Positions 57,586 to 64,000 of a stretch of 64,000 bases of DNA are shown one piece after another. A program made the position numbers and the translations under genes. This stretch comes from Bradyrhizobium sp. CCGE-LA001. GTDB taxonomy: Bacteria; Pseudomonadota; Alphaproteobacteria; Rhizobiales; Xanthobacteraceae. The stretch is from the NCBI RefSeq assembly GCF_000296215.2, contig NZ_CP013949.1:1357501-1421500 (forward strand). The letters are read 5' to 3'. The notes beneath the pieces are model-generated. The model worked only from the letters and a program-made list of their open reading frames with translations. It was not told the DNA's origin and did no database searches. How positions within the stretch are numbered: the stretch's first letter is position 1; each line of letters opens with the position of its first letter.

Positions 57586-58788
57586 ATGTCCTTCCTTGCC
57601 GCTGCGCTCGACCGTGTGAAGCCGTCCGCGACCATCGCGGTCACGGATAAAGCACGCGCGCTGAAAGCGGCGGGCCGCAACGTCATCGGCCTCGGGGCCG
57701 GCGAGCCCGACTTCGACACGCCCGCCAACATCAAGCTGGCGGCGATCCGCGCCATCGAAGCCGGCAAGACCAAGTACACCGCGGTCGACGGCATCCCCGA
57801 GCTGAAGGACGCCATCATCGCCAAGTTTCAGCGCGAGAACGGCGTCGCCTACAAGCCGAACCAGATCATCGTCGGCACCGGCGGCAAGCAGGTGCTCTAC
57901 AACGCGCTGATGGCGACCATCAATCCGGGCGACGAGGTGATCATCCCCGCGCCCTATTGGGTCAGCTACCCTGAAATGGTGGCGCTCGCCGGCGGCGAGC
58001 CGGTGCCGGTGGTCTGCACCGCCGCGACCGGCTTCAAGCTCCAGGCCGAGGCGCTGGAGCTCGCGATCACGTCGAAGACCAAATGGGTCATCCTGTGCTC
58101 GCCGTCGAACCCGACCGGAGCCGCCTACACCAAGTCGGAGCTGAAGGCGCTCACGGACGTGCTGATGAAGCATCCCCATGTGTGGGTGATGACCGACGAC
58201 ATGTACGAGCACCTCGTCTACGACGACTTCCAGTTCACCACGGTCGCGCAGGTCGAGCCTGGTCTCTACGACCGCACGCTCACCGTGAACGGCGTGTCGA
58301 AGGCCTATTGCATGACCGGCTGGCGCATCGGCTATGCCGGCGGCCCGGCGCAGCTGATCAAGGCGATGTCCACGATCCAGTCGCAGTCGACCTCGAACCC
58401 GTCGTCGATCGCGCAATGGGCGGCGGTGGAAGCGCTGAACGGTCCGCAGGACTTCATCCCCGCCAACAACAAGGTGTTCAAGGAGCGGCGGGACCTCGTC
58501 GTCTCCATGCTCAACCAGGCCAAGGGCATCGAGTGTCCGCGTCCCGAGGGCGCCTTCTACGTCTACCCGTCCTGCGCCGGCACGATCGGCAAGACCGCGC
58601 CGTCGGGCAAGGTGATCGACAATGACGAGACGTTCGTCACCGAGCTCCTGGAGACCGAAGGCGTCGCCGTCGTGCAGGGTTCGGCCTTCGGCCTTGGCCC
58701 CGCCTTCCGCATCTCCTACGCGACCAAGACCTCGGACCTCGAAGACGCCTGCAAGCGCATCCAGCGCTTCTGCGGCAATCTGCGCTGA
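57586..58788 (+). CDS. Aspartate aminotransferase (type I/II PLP enzyme)
   Basis: The 400-residue fold-type I enzyme has VIGLGAGEPDFDTPANI, VIIPAPYWVSYPEMV, ILCSPSNPTGAAYTKSEL, MTDDMYEHLVYDDF and the PLP lysine (Lys239) in VNGVSKAYCMTGWRIGY. It belongs to the alphaproteobacterial AspC-like group that makes aspartate and related amino acids, possibly also acting on prephenate. AGGAG lies 6 bases before ATG 57586, making that better than ATG 57580. A strong terminator follows. Confidence 0.94.
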   Translation: MSFLAAALDRVKPSATIAVTDKARALKAAGRNVIGLGAGEPDFDTPANIKLAAIRAIEAGKTKYTAVDGIPELKDAIIAKFQRENGVAYKPNQIIVGTGGKQVLYNALMATINPGDEVIIPAPYWVSYPEMVALAGGEPVPVVCTAATGFKLQAEALELAITSKTKWVILCSPSNPTGAAYTKSELKALTDVLMKHPHVWVMTDDMYEHLVYDDFQFTTVAQVEPGLYDRTLTVNGVSKAYCMTGWRIGYAGGPAQLIKAMSTIQSQSTSNPSSIAQWAAVEALNGPQDFIPANNKVFKERRDLVVSMLNQAKGIECPRPEGAFYVYPSCAGTIGKTAPSGKVIDNDETFVTELLETEGVAVVQGSAFGLGPAFRISYATKTSDLEDACKRIQRFCGNLR

Positions 58789-58814
58789 GACCCAGTCGCG
58801 ACAGTGCGAATTGG

Positions 58815-58842
58815 AAAGGCCCGCCTCGTGCGGGCCTTTTTT
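58815..58842 (+). terminator. Rho-independent terminator after the aminotransferase gene
   Basis: AAAGGCCCGC and GCGGGCCTTT form a perfect 10-bp stem (loop CTCGT) running into TTTTTT, 27 bases after the stop at 58788. Confidence 0.95.
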
Positions 58843-58891
58843 GTTCTGGCCGGTGGAGATTTGCTCGGGCGAGAAGCGCACCTCTATCCCA

Positions 58892-59037
58892 GTCATTGCG
58901 AGCCAACGGGTCCGCGCGAAGCGCGGCCCGATGACAGGCTCCGCGAAGCAATCCAGAATCCCTCCGCGGAAAGATTCTGATTGCTTCCGTCTTCGCCGAT
59001 GGCTTCGGCGGACAAGTCGCTGCGCCCGCAATGACGG
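58892..59037. repeat. Interspersed palindromic repeat, family A (long form)
   Basis: AGTCATTGCGAGCCAACGGG, AAGCAATCCAGAATCCCTCC, inverse AGATTCTGATTGCTTCCGTC and CGCAATGACGGAGG, with an extra inner hairpin (GCCGATGGCTTCGGCGG). Confidence 0.75.
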
Positions 59038-59133
59038 AGGATCTGGCACCGCCACGGCTGTTGTGGCATAGACCATGACGCATCACGGGTCGGGCGCTCT
59101 CTGCTCGCGTCACATCATCGCCGGAGATATTTC

Positions 59134-59613
59134 ATGCGCCGTTCGTTCATCCTCGCAGGGCTCACTGCGGCCAGCCTCGTTGTCTCCGTCGCTGCCGCCG
59201 GCGCGCAGCAGCGGATGGCGCGGGTTGGCGTCCTCGAATGCCGCGGCGGCGCCAGCGTCGGCTTCATCGTGGGATCGGTGACCCATCTCGGCTGCGTGCT
59301 GCGCGCCGACGGCTTGCCCGATGACCGCTACGTCGCGACCATCCGCAAAGTCGGTCTCGACATCGGCATCACCCAGGAGACGGCGCTCGCCTGGGGCGTG
59401 TTCGCGCCGGTCGACCGGCTCGGTCCCGGCGACCTCTCCGGCAATTACGCCGGCGCGCAGGGCAGCGCGTCGATCGGCGTTGGCCTAGGGGGCAATGTGC
59501 TGGTCGGCGGCTCCAACAATTCGATCGCGCTCCAGCCGCTCAGCGTGCAGGGCCAGGTCGGCCTCAACATCGCCGCCGGCCTCGAAAGCCTGGAACTCCG
59601 TCCGGGTCGCTGA
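59134..59613 (+). CDS. DUF992 secreted protein
   Basis: The 159-residue product has a signal peptide (MRRSFILAGLTAASLVVSVA) and the DUF992 pattern: RVGVLECRGGASVGFIVGS, DDRYVATIRKVGLDIGITQE, LAWGVFAPVDRLGPGDLSGN, then a glycine-rich barrel-like half (ASIGVGLGGNVLVGG). Function unknown; typical of Rhizobiales. Confidence 0.9.
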   Translation: MRRSFILAGLTAASLVVSVAAAGAQQRMARVGVLECRGGASVGFIVGSVTHLGCVLRADGLPDDRYVATIRKVGLDIGITQETALAWGVFAPVDRLGPGDLSGNYAGAQGSASIGVGLGGNVLVGGSNNSIALQPLSVQGQVGLNIAAGLESLELRPGR

Positions 59614-59772
59614 GTTTTGGCGCGGCGTTCCCTTCACCTCTGCCTCCGGGAGAGGTGAACACCAACGACGCACCGCAGCGACGTTTGACGCTTGCCAAAT
59701 CTCGGCGACGGGCAGAGCATCGGCGTTTGCCGACCCAATCATGGGCCGAGCTCCACAAGAAGGAGGCGGCGA

Positions 59773-61821
59773 ATGGGACAAGACGTCAGAAGTCCCCGAG
59801 GTCCACGGTGCATCGCGCTGGTGGGCCCTTTCCAAAGCGGTAAAACGACACTTCTCGAAGCAATACTGGCGCGAACGGGTGCAATCCCGCGCGCCGGCAG
59901 CGTCGATGCCGGAACGTCCGTCGGCGACGCCACGCCGGAGGCCCGTCATCACAAGATGACCGTTGGGCTCACTGCCGCCACCACGAATTTCATGGGCGAC
60001 AGCTACACCTTCCTCGATTGTCCCGGTTCCGTCGAATTCGCCCACGACATGCGCGCCGTGCTGCCTGCGGTCGATGCCGCGGTCGTGGTCTGCGAGGCTG
60101 ACGAGAAGAAGCTGCCGCAGCTCCAGATCATCCTGCGCGAGCTGGAGGAGTTGAAGATCCCGCGTTTCCTGTTCCTCAACAAGATCGATCGTGCCAGCCA
60201 GCGCATCCGCGAGACGCTCGCAACGCTCCAGCCCGCCTCGCGCGTGCCGCTGGTGCTGCGTCAGATCCCGATCTGGAAGGACGAATTGATCGAAGGCTTC
60301 GTCGATCTCGCGCTCGAGCGCGCCTTCATCTATCGCGAGCACAAGGCTTCCGAGGTGATCGCGCTCGAGGGCGGCAACCTCGATCGCGAGAAGGAGGCCC
60401 GCTTCTCGATGCTGGAGAAGCTTGCCGATCACGACGACGCGCTGATGGAGCAGCTGCTCGAAGACATCCAGCCGCCGCGCGATGCCGTGTTCGACGACCT
60501 CGCCCGCGAACTGCGCGAAGGGCTGATCTGCCCGGTGCTGTTAGGAGCTGCCGCGCGCGAAAACGGCGTGCTGCGCCTGATGAAGGCGCTGCGCCACGAA
60601 TCGCCCGGTGTGGCGGAGACCGCAAAACGTCTCGGCGTCCCCGACACCAAGGATGCGCTCGGCTACGTCTTCAAGACGCTGCATTCGCAGCATGGCGGAA
60701 AACTGTCGCTGACGCGGCTGCTCGCCGGCCATCTCGACGACGGCGCCACGTTGCAATCCTCCTCCGGAGGCTCGGGCCGCATCTCCGGCATCCTCGCCGT
60801 CAACGGCGCCTACGACACCAAGCGCGCCTCAGCCGAGGCCGGCGACACCGTGGCGCTCGCCAAGCTCGATCCGATCAGGACCGGCGACACGGTCTCGAAC
60901 GGCAAGGCGCCGCCTGCCGCGCTGATCACGATCGAGCCGACTGCGCCGGTGCTCGCGATCTCGATCGCAGCCAGCGATCGCAAGGACGATGTGAAGCTCG
61001 GTCAGGCCATGGCCCGGCTGCACGAGGAGGATCCCTCGCTCGTCGTCGTGCAGAACGCCCAGACCCACGACACCGTGCTGTGGGGACAGGGCGAGATGCA
61101 TCTGCGCGTCGCCGGCGAGCGCTTGCGCGACCGCTTCGGCGTGAAGATCACGTCGCATCCGCCCGGCATCGGCTATCAGGAGACCATCCGCAAGCCGATC
61201 ACCCAGCGCGGCCGCCACAAGAAGCAGTCCGGCGGCCACGGCCAGTTCGGCGACGTCGTGCTCGACATCAGGCCGCTGCCGCGTGGCGACGGCTTCAAGT
61301 TCGCCGAGAAGGTGGTGGGCGGCGCGGTGCCGCGCAACTACATCCCGGCGGTGGAGGAAGGCGTCGTCGATGGCCTCGCGCGCGGTCCGCTCGGCTTCCC
61401 CGTCACCGACGTGCAGGTGACGCTGACCGACGGCTCCTATCACAGCGTCGACTCCTCCGATCTCGCTTTCCGCACGGCGGCGCGGGTCGGGCTCAACGAA
61501 GGCCTGCCGCAATGCCAGCCCGTGCTGCTGGAGCCGATCCACATGGTCGAGATCGTCTGCCCGACCGACGCCACCGCCAGGATCAACGCGATCCTGTCGG
61601 CGCGGCGCGGCCAGATCCTCGGCTTCGACACCCGCGACGGCTGGAGCGGCTGGGACTGCGTTCGCGCTATGATGCCGGAAGCCGAGATCGGCGAGCTGAT
61701 CGTCGAGCTGCGCTCCGCCACCGCCGGCGCCGGTAGCTTCACCCGCCAGTTCGACCACATGGCCGAAGTCACCGGCCGCGCCGCCGACCAGATCATCGCC
61801 GCGCATCAGCACGCGGCGTGA
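59773..61821 (+). CDS. Divergent elongation factor G-like GTPase
   Basis: The 682-residue protein has all EF-G domains but altered G motifs: P-loop GPFQSGKT (18-25) instead of AHxDxGKT, switch region HKMTVGLTAAT in place of RGIT, G3 DCPGSVEF (82-89) with Ser/Glu for His/Asp, and a normal G4 NKID (136-139). Domain IV starts near KPITQRGRHKKQSGGHGQFG. The GGAGG at 59762-59766 supports ATG 59773. It is a paralogue of EF-G, not the main factor, and its client process is not known. Confidence 0.88.
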   Translation: MGQDVRSPRGPRCIALVGPFQSGKTTLLEAILARTGAIPRAGSVDAGTSVGDATPEARHHKMTVGLTAATTNFMGDSYTFLDCPGSVEFAHDMRAVLPAVDAAVVVCEADEKKLPQLQIILRELEELKIPRFLFLNKIDRASQRIRETLATLQPASRVPLVLRQIPIWKDELIEGFVDLALERAFIYREHKASEVIALEGGNLDREKEARFSMLEKLADHDDALMEQLLEDIQPPRDAVFDDLARELREGLICPVLLGAAARENGVLRLMKALRHESPGVAETAKRLGVPDTKDALGYVFKTLHSQHGGKLSLTRLLAGHLDDGATLQSSSGGSGRISGILAVNGAYDTKRASAEAGDTVALAKLDPIRTGDTVSNGKAPPAALITIEPTAPVLAISIAASDRKDDVKLGQAMARLHEEDPSLVVVQNAQTHDTVLWGQGEMHLRVAGERLRDRFGVKITSHPPGIGYQETIRKPITQRGRHKKQSGGHGQFGDVVLDIRPLPRGDGFKFAEKVVGGAVPRNYIPAVEEGVVDGLARGPLGFPVTDVQVTLTDGSYHSVDSSDLAFRTAARVGLNEGLPQCQPVLLEPIHMVEIVCPTDATARINAILSARRGQILGFDTRDGWSGWDCVRAMMPEAEIGELIVELRSATAGAGSFTRQFDHMAEVTGRAADQIIAAHQHAA

Positions 61822-61930
61822 TCGGTTAGGAAGGCAACGGCGTCTCGCTCCCTCTCCCCGTTCTGAACATCTTCACGGGGAGAGGGGCTGTCTCCGCACG
61901 TGCGGCGTTTCATAGGCCGCGCACTCTCCA

Positions 61931-62017
61931 CGTCATTGCGAGCATAGCGAAGCAATCCAGGCTGTCTCCGCAGGGGCAGTCTAGATTGCTTCGTCGCAAG
62001 GGCTCCTCGCAATGACG
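61931..62017. repeat. Interspersed palindromic repeat, family A
   Basis: CGTCATTGCGAGCATAGCGA, AGCAATCCAGGCTGTCTCC, inverse CAGTCTAGATTGCTTCGTCG and CTCGCAATGACGG. A CTCTCCCCG/CGGGGAGAG hairpin lies just left (about 61852-61885). Confidence 0.8.
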
Positions 62018-62053
62018 GGGAGACAGCTCCGCAATCTGCTTGCGCTCTCCTGA

Positions 62054-62076
62054 CAATGATGTATTTTACATCATTG
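62054..62076. promoter_or_regulatory. Perfect palindrome, candidate operator of the XRE regulator
   Basis: CAATGATGTA-TTT-TACATCATTG is a perfect 10-bp inverted repeat with a 3-base spacer in an unusually AT-rich stretch (62050-62105) directly before the XRE gene start (62123). Its size and position fit a dimer-binding operator for autoregulation; binding is inferred. Confidence 0.6.
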
Positions 62077-62122
62077 TATATGCACCAACTATCACTTATA
62101 AACGCTAGTACGTGAGGCCAAG

Positions 62123-62395
62123 GTGATCACGTCGTTCCAGATGCGGGCGGCCCGGGCGCTGCTCGGCATTGACCAGAAAACCCTGGCCGAGCTTGCCGGC
62201 GTGTCGCTGCCGACCATCCAGCGGATGGAAGCCTCGACCGGCAATGTTCGCGGCGTGGTCGAGACCTTGATCAAGGTGGTCGAGGCGTTCGATCGGGCCG
62301 GCGTCGAGCTGATCGGCGAGCAGGCGCGCAGTGACAGCGGCGGGCGTGGCGTTCGCCTCAAGGAGCCGGGGCCGCCGCGCCGCGTCGGGGCATGA
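62123..62395 (+). CDS. XRE-family helix-turn-helix regulator
   Basis: The 90-residue protein carries an XRE HTH (ALLGIDQKTLAELAGVSLPT, then IQRMEASTGNVRG) and little else, ending in a basic tail. It starts with GTG 62123 (GAGG five bases upstream) or ATG 62141. The perfect palindrome 46 bases upstream and the adjacent SulP gene suggest it represses itself and possibly the transporter. Confidence 0.85.
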   Translation: MITSFQMRAARALLGIDQKTLAELAGVSLPTIQRMEASTGNVRGVVETLIKVVEAFDRAGVELIGEQARSDSGGRGVRLKEPGPPRRVGA

Positions 62396-62493
62396 TCGCG
62401 TTGGGCGTGCCCGGAAAACAAATAAGCTAACCGCACCGTCGCGTCCGGGATCGCGGCCGCACGATGCAGTTGAGCATTGTGGGGCAGCGGAGC

Positions 62494-64000
62494 ATGAGCA
62501 TCACGAGCGACCAGGCCGGTAAGCTGCATCAGCTGCGCCGGCCGACCTTTGCCGAACTTTACTTGCCGAAACTCGTCACCGTCTGGCGCGAAGGCTATGG
62601 CGCCGCGGATTTCCGCGCCGACGTCTTCGCCGGTCTCACCGTCGCGATCGTGGCGCTGCCGCTGTCGATGGCGATCGCCATCGCATCGGGCGTGACGCCG
62701 GACCGCGGTCTCTACACCGCCGTCGTCGGCGGCTTCATCGTGTCGCTGCTCGGCGGCAGCCGGTTCCAGATCGGCGGGCCGGCGGGCGCCTTCATCGTGC
62801 TGGTCGCGGTGACCGCGGAGCGGCACGGCGTCGACGGTGTGATCCTCGCCACCATGATGGCGGGACTGTTCCTGATCGCCGCGGGCCTGCTCCGGGTCGG
62901 CACCTACATCAAGTTCATTCCCTATCCCGTCACGGTCGGCTTCACCGCCGGCATCGCCGTCATCATCTTCGCCAGCCAGCTGCGCGATCTCTTTGGGATC
63001 ACGCTCGCGGGGAAGGAGCCCAGCGAGTTCGTGCCGAAGCTGGTTGCGCTCGCCGGCGGCCTCAACAGCATCAATCCATCCGCCGTCGCGGTCGCCATCG
63101 TCAGCATCGTCATCATCGCGGCCTTGCGGGTCTGGCGCCCATCCTGGCCCGGCATCCTGATCGCGGTCGCACTCGCGGCCGTCGCCAGCGCCGTGCTGTC
63201 GCTGCCGGTCGAAACCATCGGCTCGCGCTTCGGCGGCATTCCGCGTGAATTGCCCTCGCCGGCGCTCCCTGCGTTCTCGCTGGAGAAGGCGAGGGCCGTG
63301 CTGCCGGATGCGATCGCGTTTGCGTTGCTCGCTGCGATCGAATCGCTGCTGTCGGCGGTGGTGGCCGACGGCATGACCGGACGCCGTCACCGCTCCAATT
63401 GCGAGCTGGTGGCGCAGGGCGCGGCCAATATCGGCTCGGCGCTGTTCGGCGGCATCTGCGTCACCGGCCTGATCGCGCGCACCGCGACCAACATCCGCGC
63501 TGGTGCGCGCGGGCCGCTCGCAGGGATGCTGCACTCCGTGTTCCTGCTGCTGTTCATGCTGATCGCAGCTCCCCTGGCGAGCTACATTCCGCTGGCCGCG
63601 CTCGCCTCGGTACTGGTCGTGGTCGCCTGGACCATGGCGGAGAAGCATGAATTCGCGACGCTGCTGCGGTCCTCCTGGGGCGATGCCGTCGTGCTGCTCG
63701 CGACCTTCCTGCTGACGATCTTCCGCGACCTCACCGAAGGCATCCTGGTCGGCTTCGCGCTCGGCGCAGTGCTGTTCATCCATCGCATGGCGGAGATGAC
63801 GGGCATCGAGGAGCGCACCCCGCTGGTCGACGCCGACCGCCCCGACGACGGCAATGGCGACCGCGTTCCCTACGATCCCGGCCTGGCGGTCGATCGCGAC
63901 GTGCTGGTCTACCGCATCACCGGCGCGTTCTTCTTCGGCGCCGCCTCGGCGATCGGCAGCGTCCTCGACGGCATCGCCGACGGGCGCAAGGCCTTCGTGG
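62494..64000 (+). CDS. SulP-family anion transporter (partial at window end)
   Basis: At least 502 residues are present, running off the window. The N-terminus leads to FRADVFAGLTVAIVALPLSM and many membrane segments typical of SulP proteins (YTAVVGGFIVSLLGGSRFQI, VTVGFTAGIAVIIFASQL, IESLLSAVVADGMTGRRHRS near the core). It continues into the STAS-side linker (YDPGLAVDRDVLVYRITGAF). Such proteins import sulfate, bicarbonate or dicarboxylates. ATG 62494 is preferred over 62464, though the ribosome-binding site is weak for both. Confidence 0.92.
   Translation, partial: MSITSDQAGKLHQLRRPTFAELYLPKLVTVWREGYGAADFRADVFAGLTVAIVALPLSMAIAIASGVTPDRGLYTAVVGGFIVSLLGGSRFQIGGPAGAFIVLVAVTAERHGVDGVILATMMAGLFLIAAGLLRVGTYIKFIPYPVTVGFTAGIAVIIFASQLRDLFGITLAGKEPSEFVPKLVALAGGLNSINPSAVAVAIVSIVIIAALRVWRPSWPGILIAVALAAVASAVLSLPVETIGSRFGGIPRELPSPALPAFSLEKARAVLPDAIAFALLAAIESLLSAVVADGMTGRRHRSNCELVAQGAANIGSALFGGICVTGLIARTATNIRAGARGPLAGMLHSVFLLLFMLIAAPLASYIPLAALASVLVVVAWTMAEKHEFATLLRSSWGDAVVLLATFLLTIFRDLTEGILVGFALGAVLFIHRMAEMTGIEERTPLVDADRPDDGNGDRVPYDPGLAVDRDVLVYRITGAFFFGAASAIGSVLDGIADGRKAFV

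Noticed and set aside
57538..59076. Long minus-strand open frame (512 codons)
   Set aside because: Antisense to the aspartate aminotransferase gene and its terminator.
62092..63783. Long minus-strand open frame (563 codons)
   Set aside because: Antisense to the XRE and SulP genes; residue composition (Arg, Asp, His, Gly) typical of a shadow frame.
1..64000. CRISPR array
   Set aside because: No run of regularly spaced short direct repeats is seen; the repeats present are isolated palindromic elements.

Overview
The window is high-GC chromosomal DNA with dense coding, short operons, ATGA stop/start overlaps and many palindromic intergenic repeats. Gene content (alphaproteobacterial-type HisS, NDUFAF7/MidA-like methyltransferase, UbiK, DUF992, RibH2 behind an FMN riboswitch, TauE, and many short proteins of rhizobial type) points to a rhizobial alphaproteobacterium, most likely Bradyrhizobium or a close relative. 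This is judged from the sequence alone. Apart from one island, the window is core housekeeping chromosome.

Layout. 1-5.9 kb: the very start of pgsA, then uvrC, an outer-membrane beta-barrel protein, a cold-shock protein, rlmJ, a secreted RNase T2 and a small secreted protein. 5.98-13.07 kb: an accessory island of about 7.1 kb between two perfect 14-bp direct repeats. It carries a DUF1828-like gene, a frameshifted companion, a caspase-like (C14) protease with a C-terminal membrane anchor, a DUF1353 protein, three 97-99-residue small proteins, a small serine recombinase and the 3' remnant of a large serine recombinase. 13.2-23.9 kb: small secreted proteins, a histidine kinase / OmpR regulator / MarR operon divergent from a branched-chain aminotransferase, DUF2314, hisS, a tautomerase, a FlK-like thioesterase, a SAF-domain oxidoreductase and proC. 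24-36.5 kb: YbjN, an FMN riboswitch with ribH2, an ATP-grasp/zinc-peptidase gene pair, prs, a lipoprotein, pgeF-midA-lgt, ubiK, rplY, pth and ychF. 36.5-46 kb: DUF4282, two MaoC-like genes in tandem, tiny membrane proteins, two NTF2-like genes and uvrB. 46-57 kb: small zinc-ribbon and CWC proteins, a LysR/TauE divergent pair, two GSTs, a DUF1800-DUF1501 pair, a monooxygenase, an aldo/keto reductase, an acetyltransferase and a PAS membrane protein. 57.5-64 kb: aspartate aminotransferase, DUF992, a divergent EF-G paralogue, and an XRE regulator with a perfect palindromic operator ahead of a SulP transporter that runs off the window.

How genes work together. pgeF, midA and lgt form one minus-strand run with overlapping or closely spaced genes. 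The kinase, response regulator and MarR gene form one transcription unit. ribH is controlled by FMN. The DUF1800 and DUF1501 genes overlap and probably act as a pair at or beyond the cytoplasmic membrane. In the island, the small coiled-coil and membrane proteins, the DUF1353 protein and the membrane-anchored caspase lie in one orientation and form the best candidate for an undescribed (possibly defence or cell-death) module. Several families of palindromic repeats fill most of the longer intergenic gaps.
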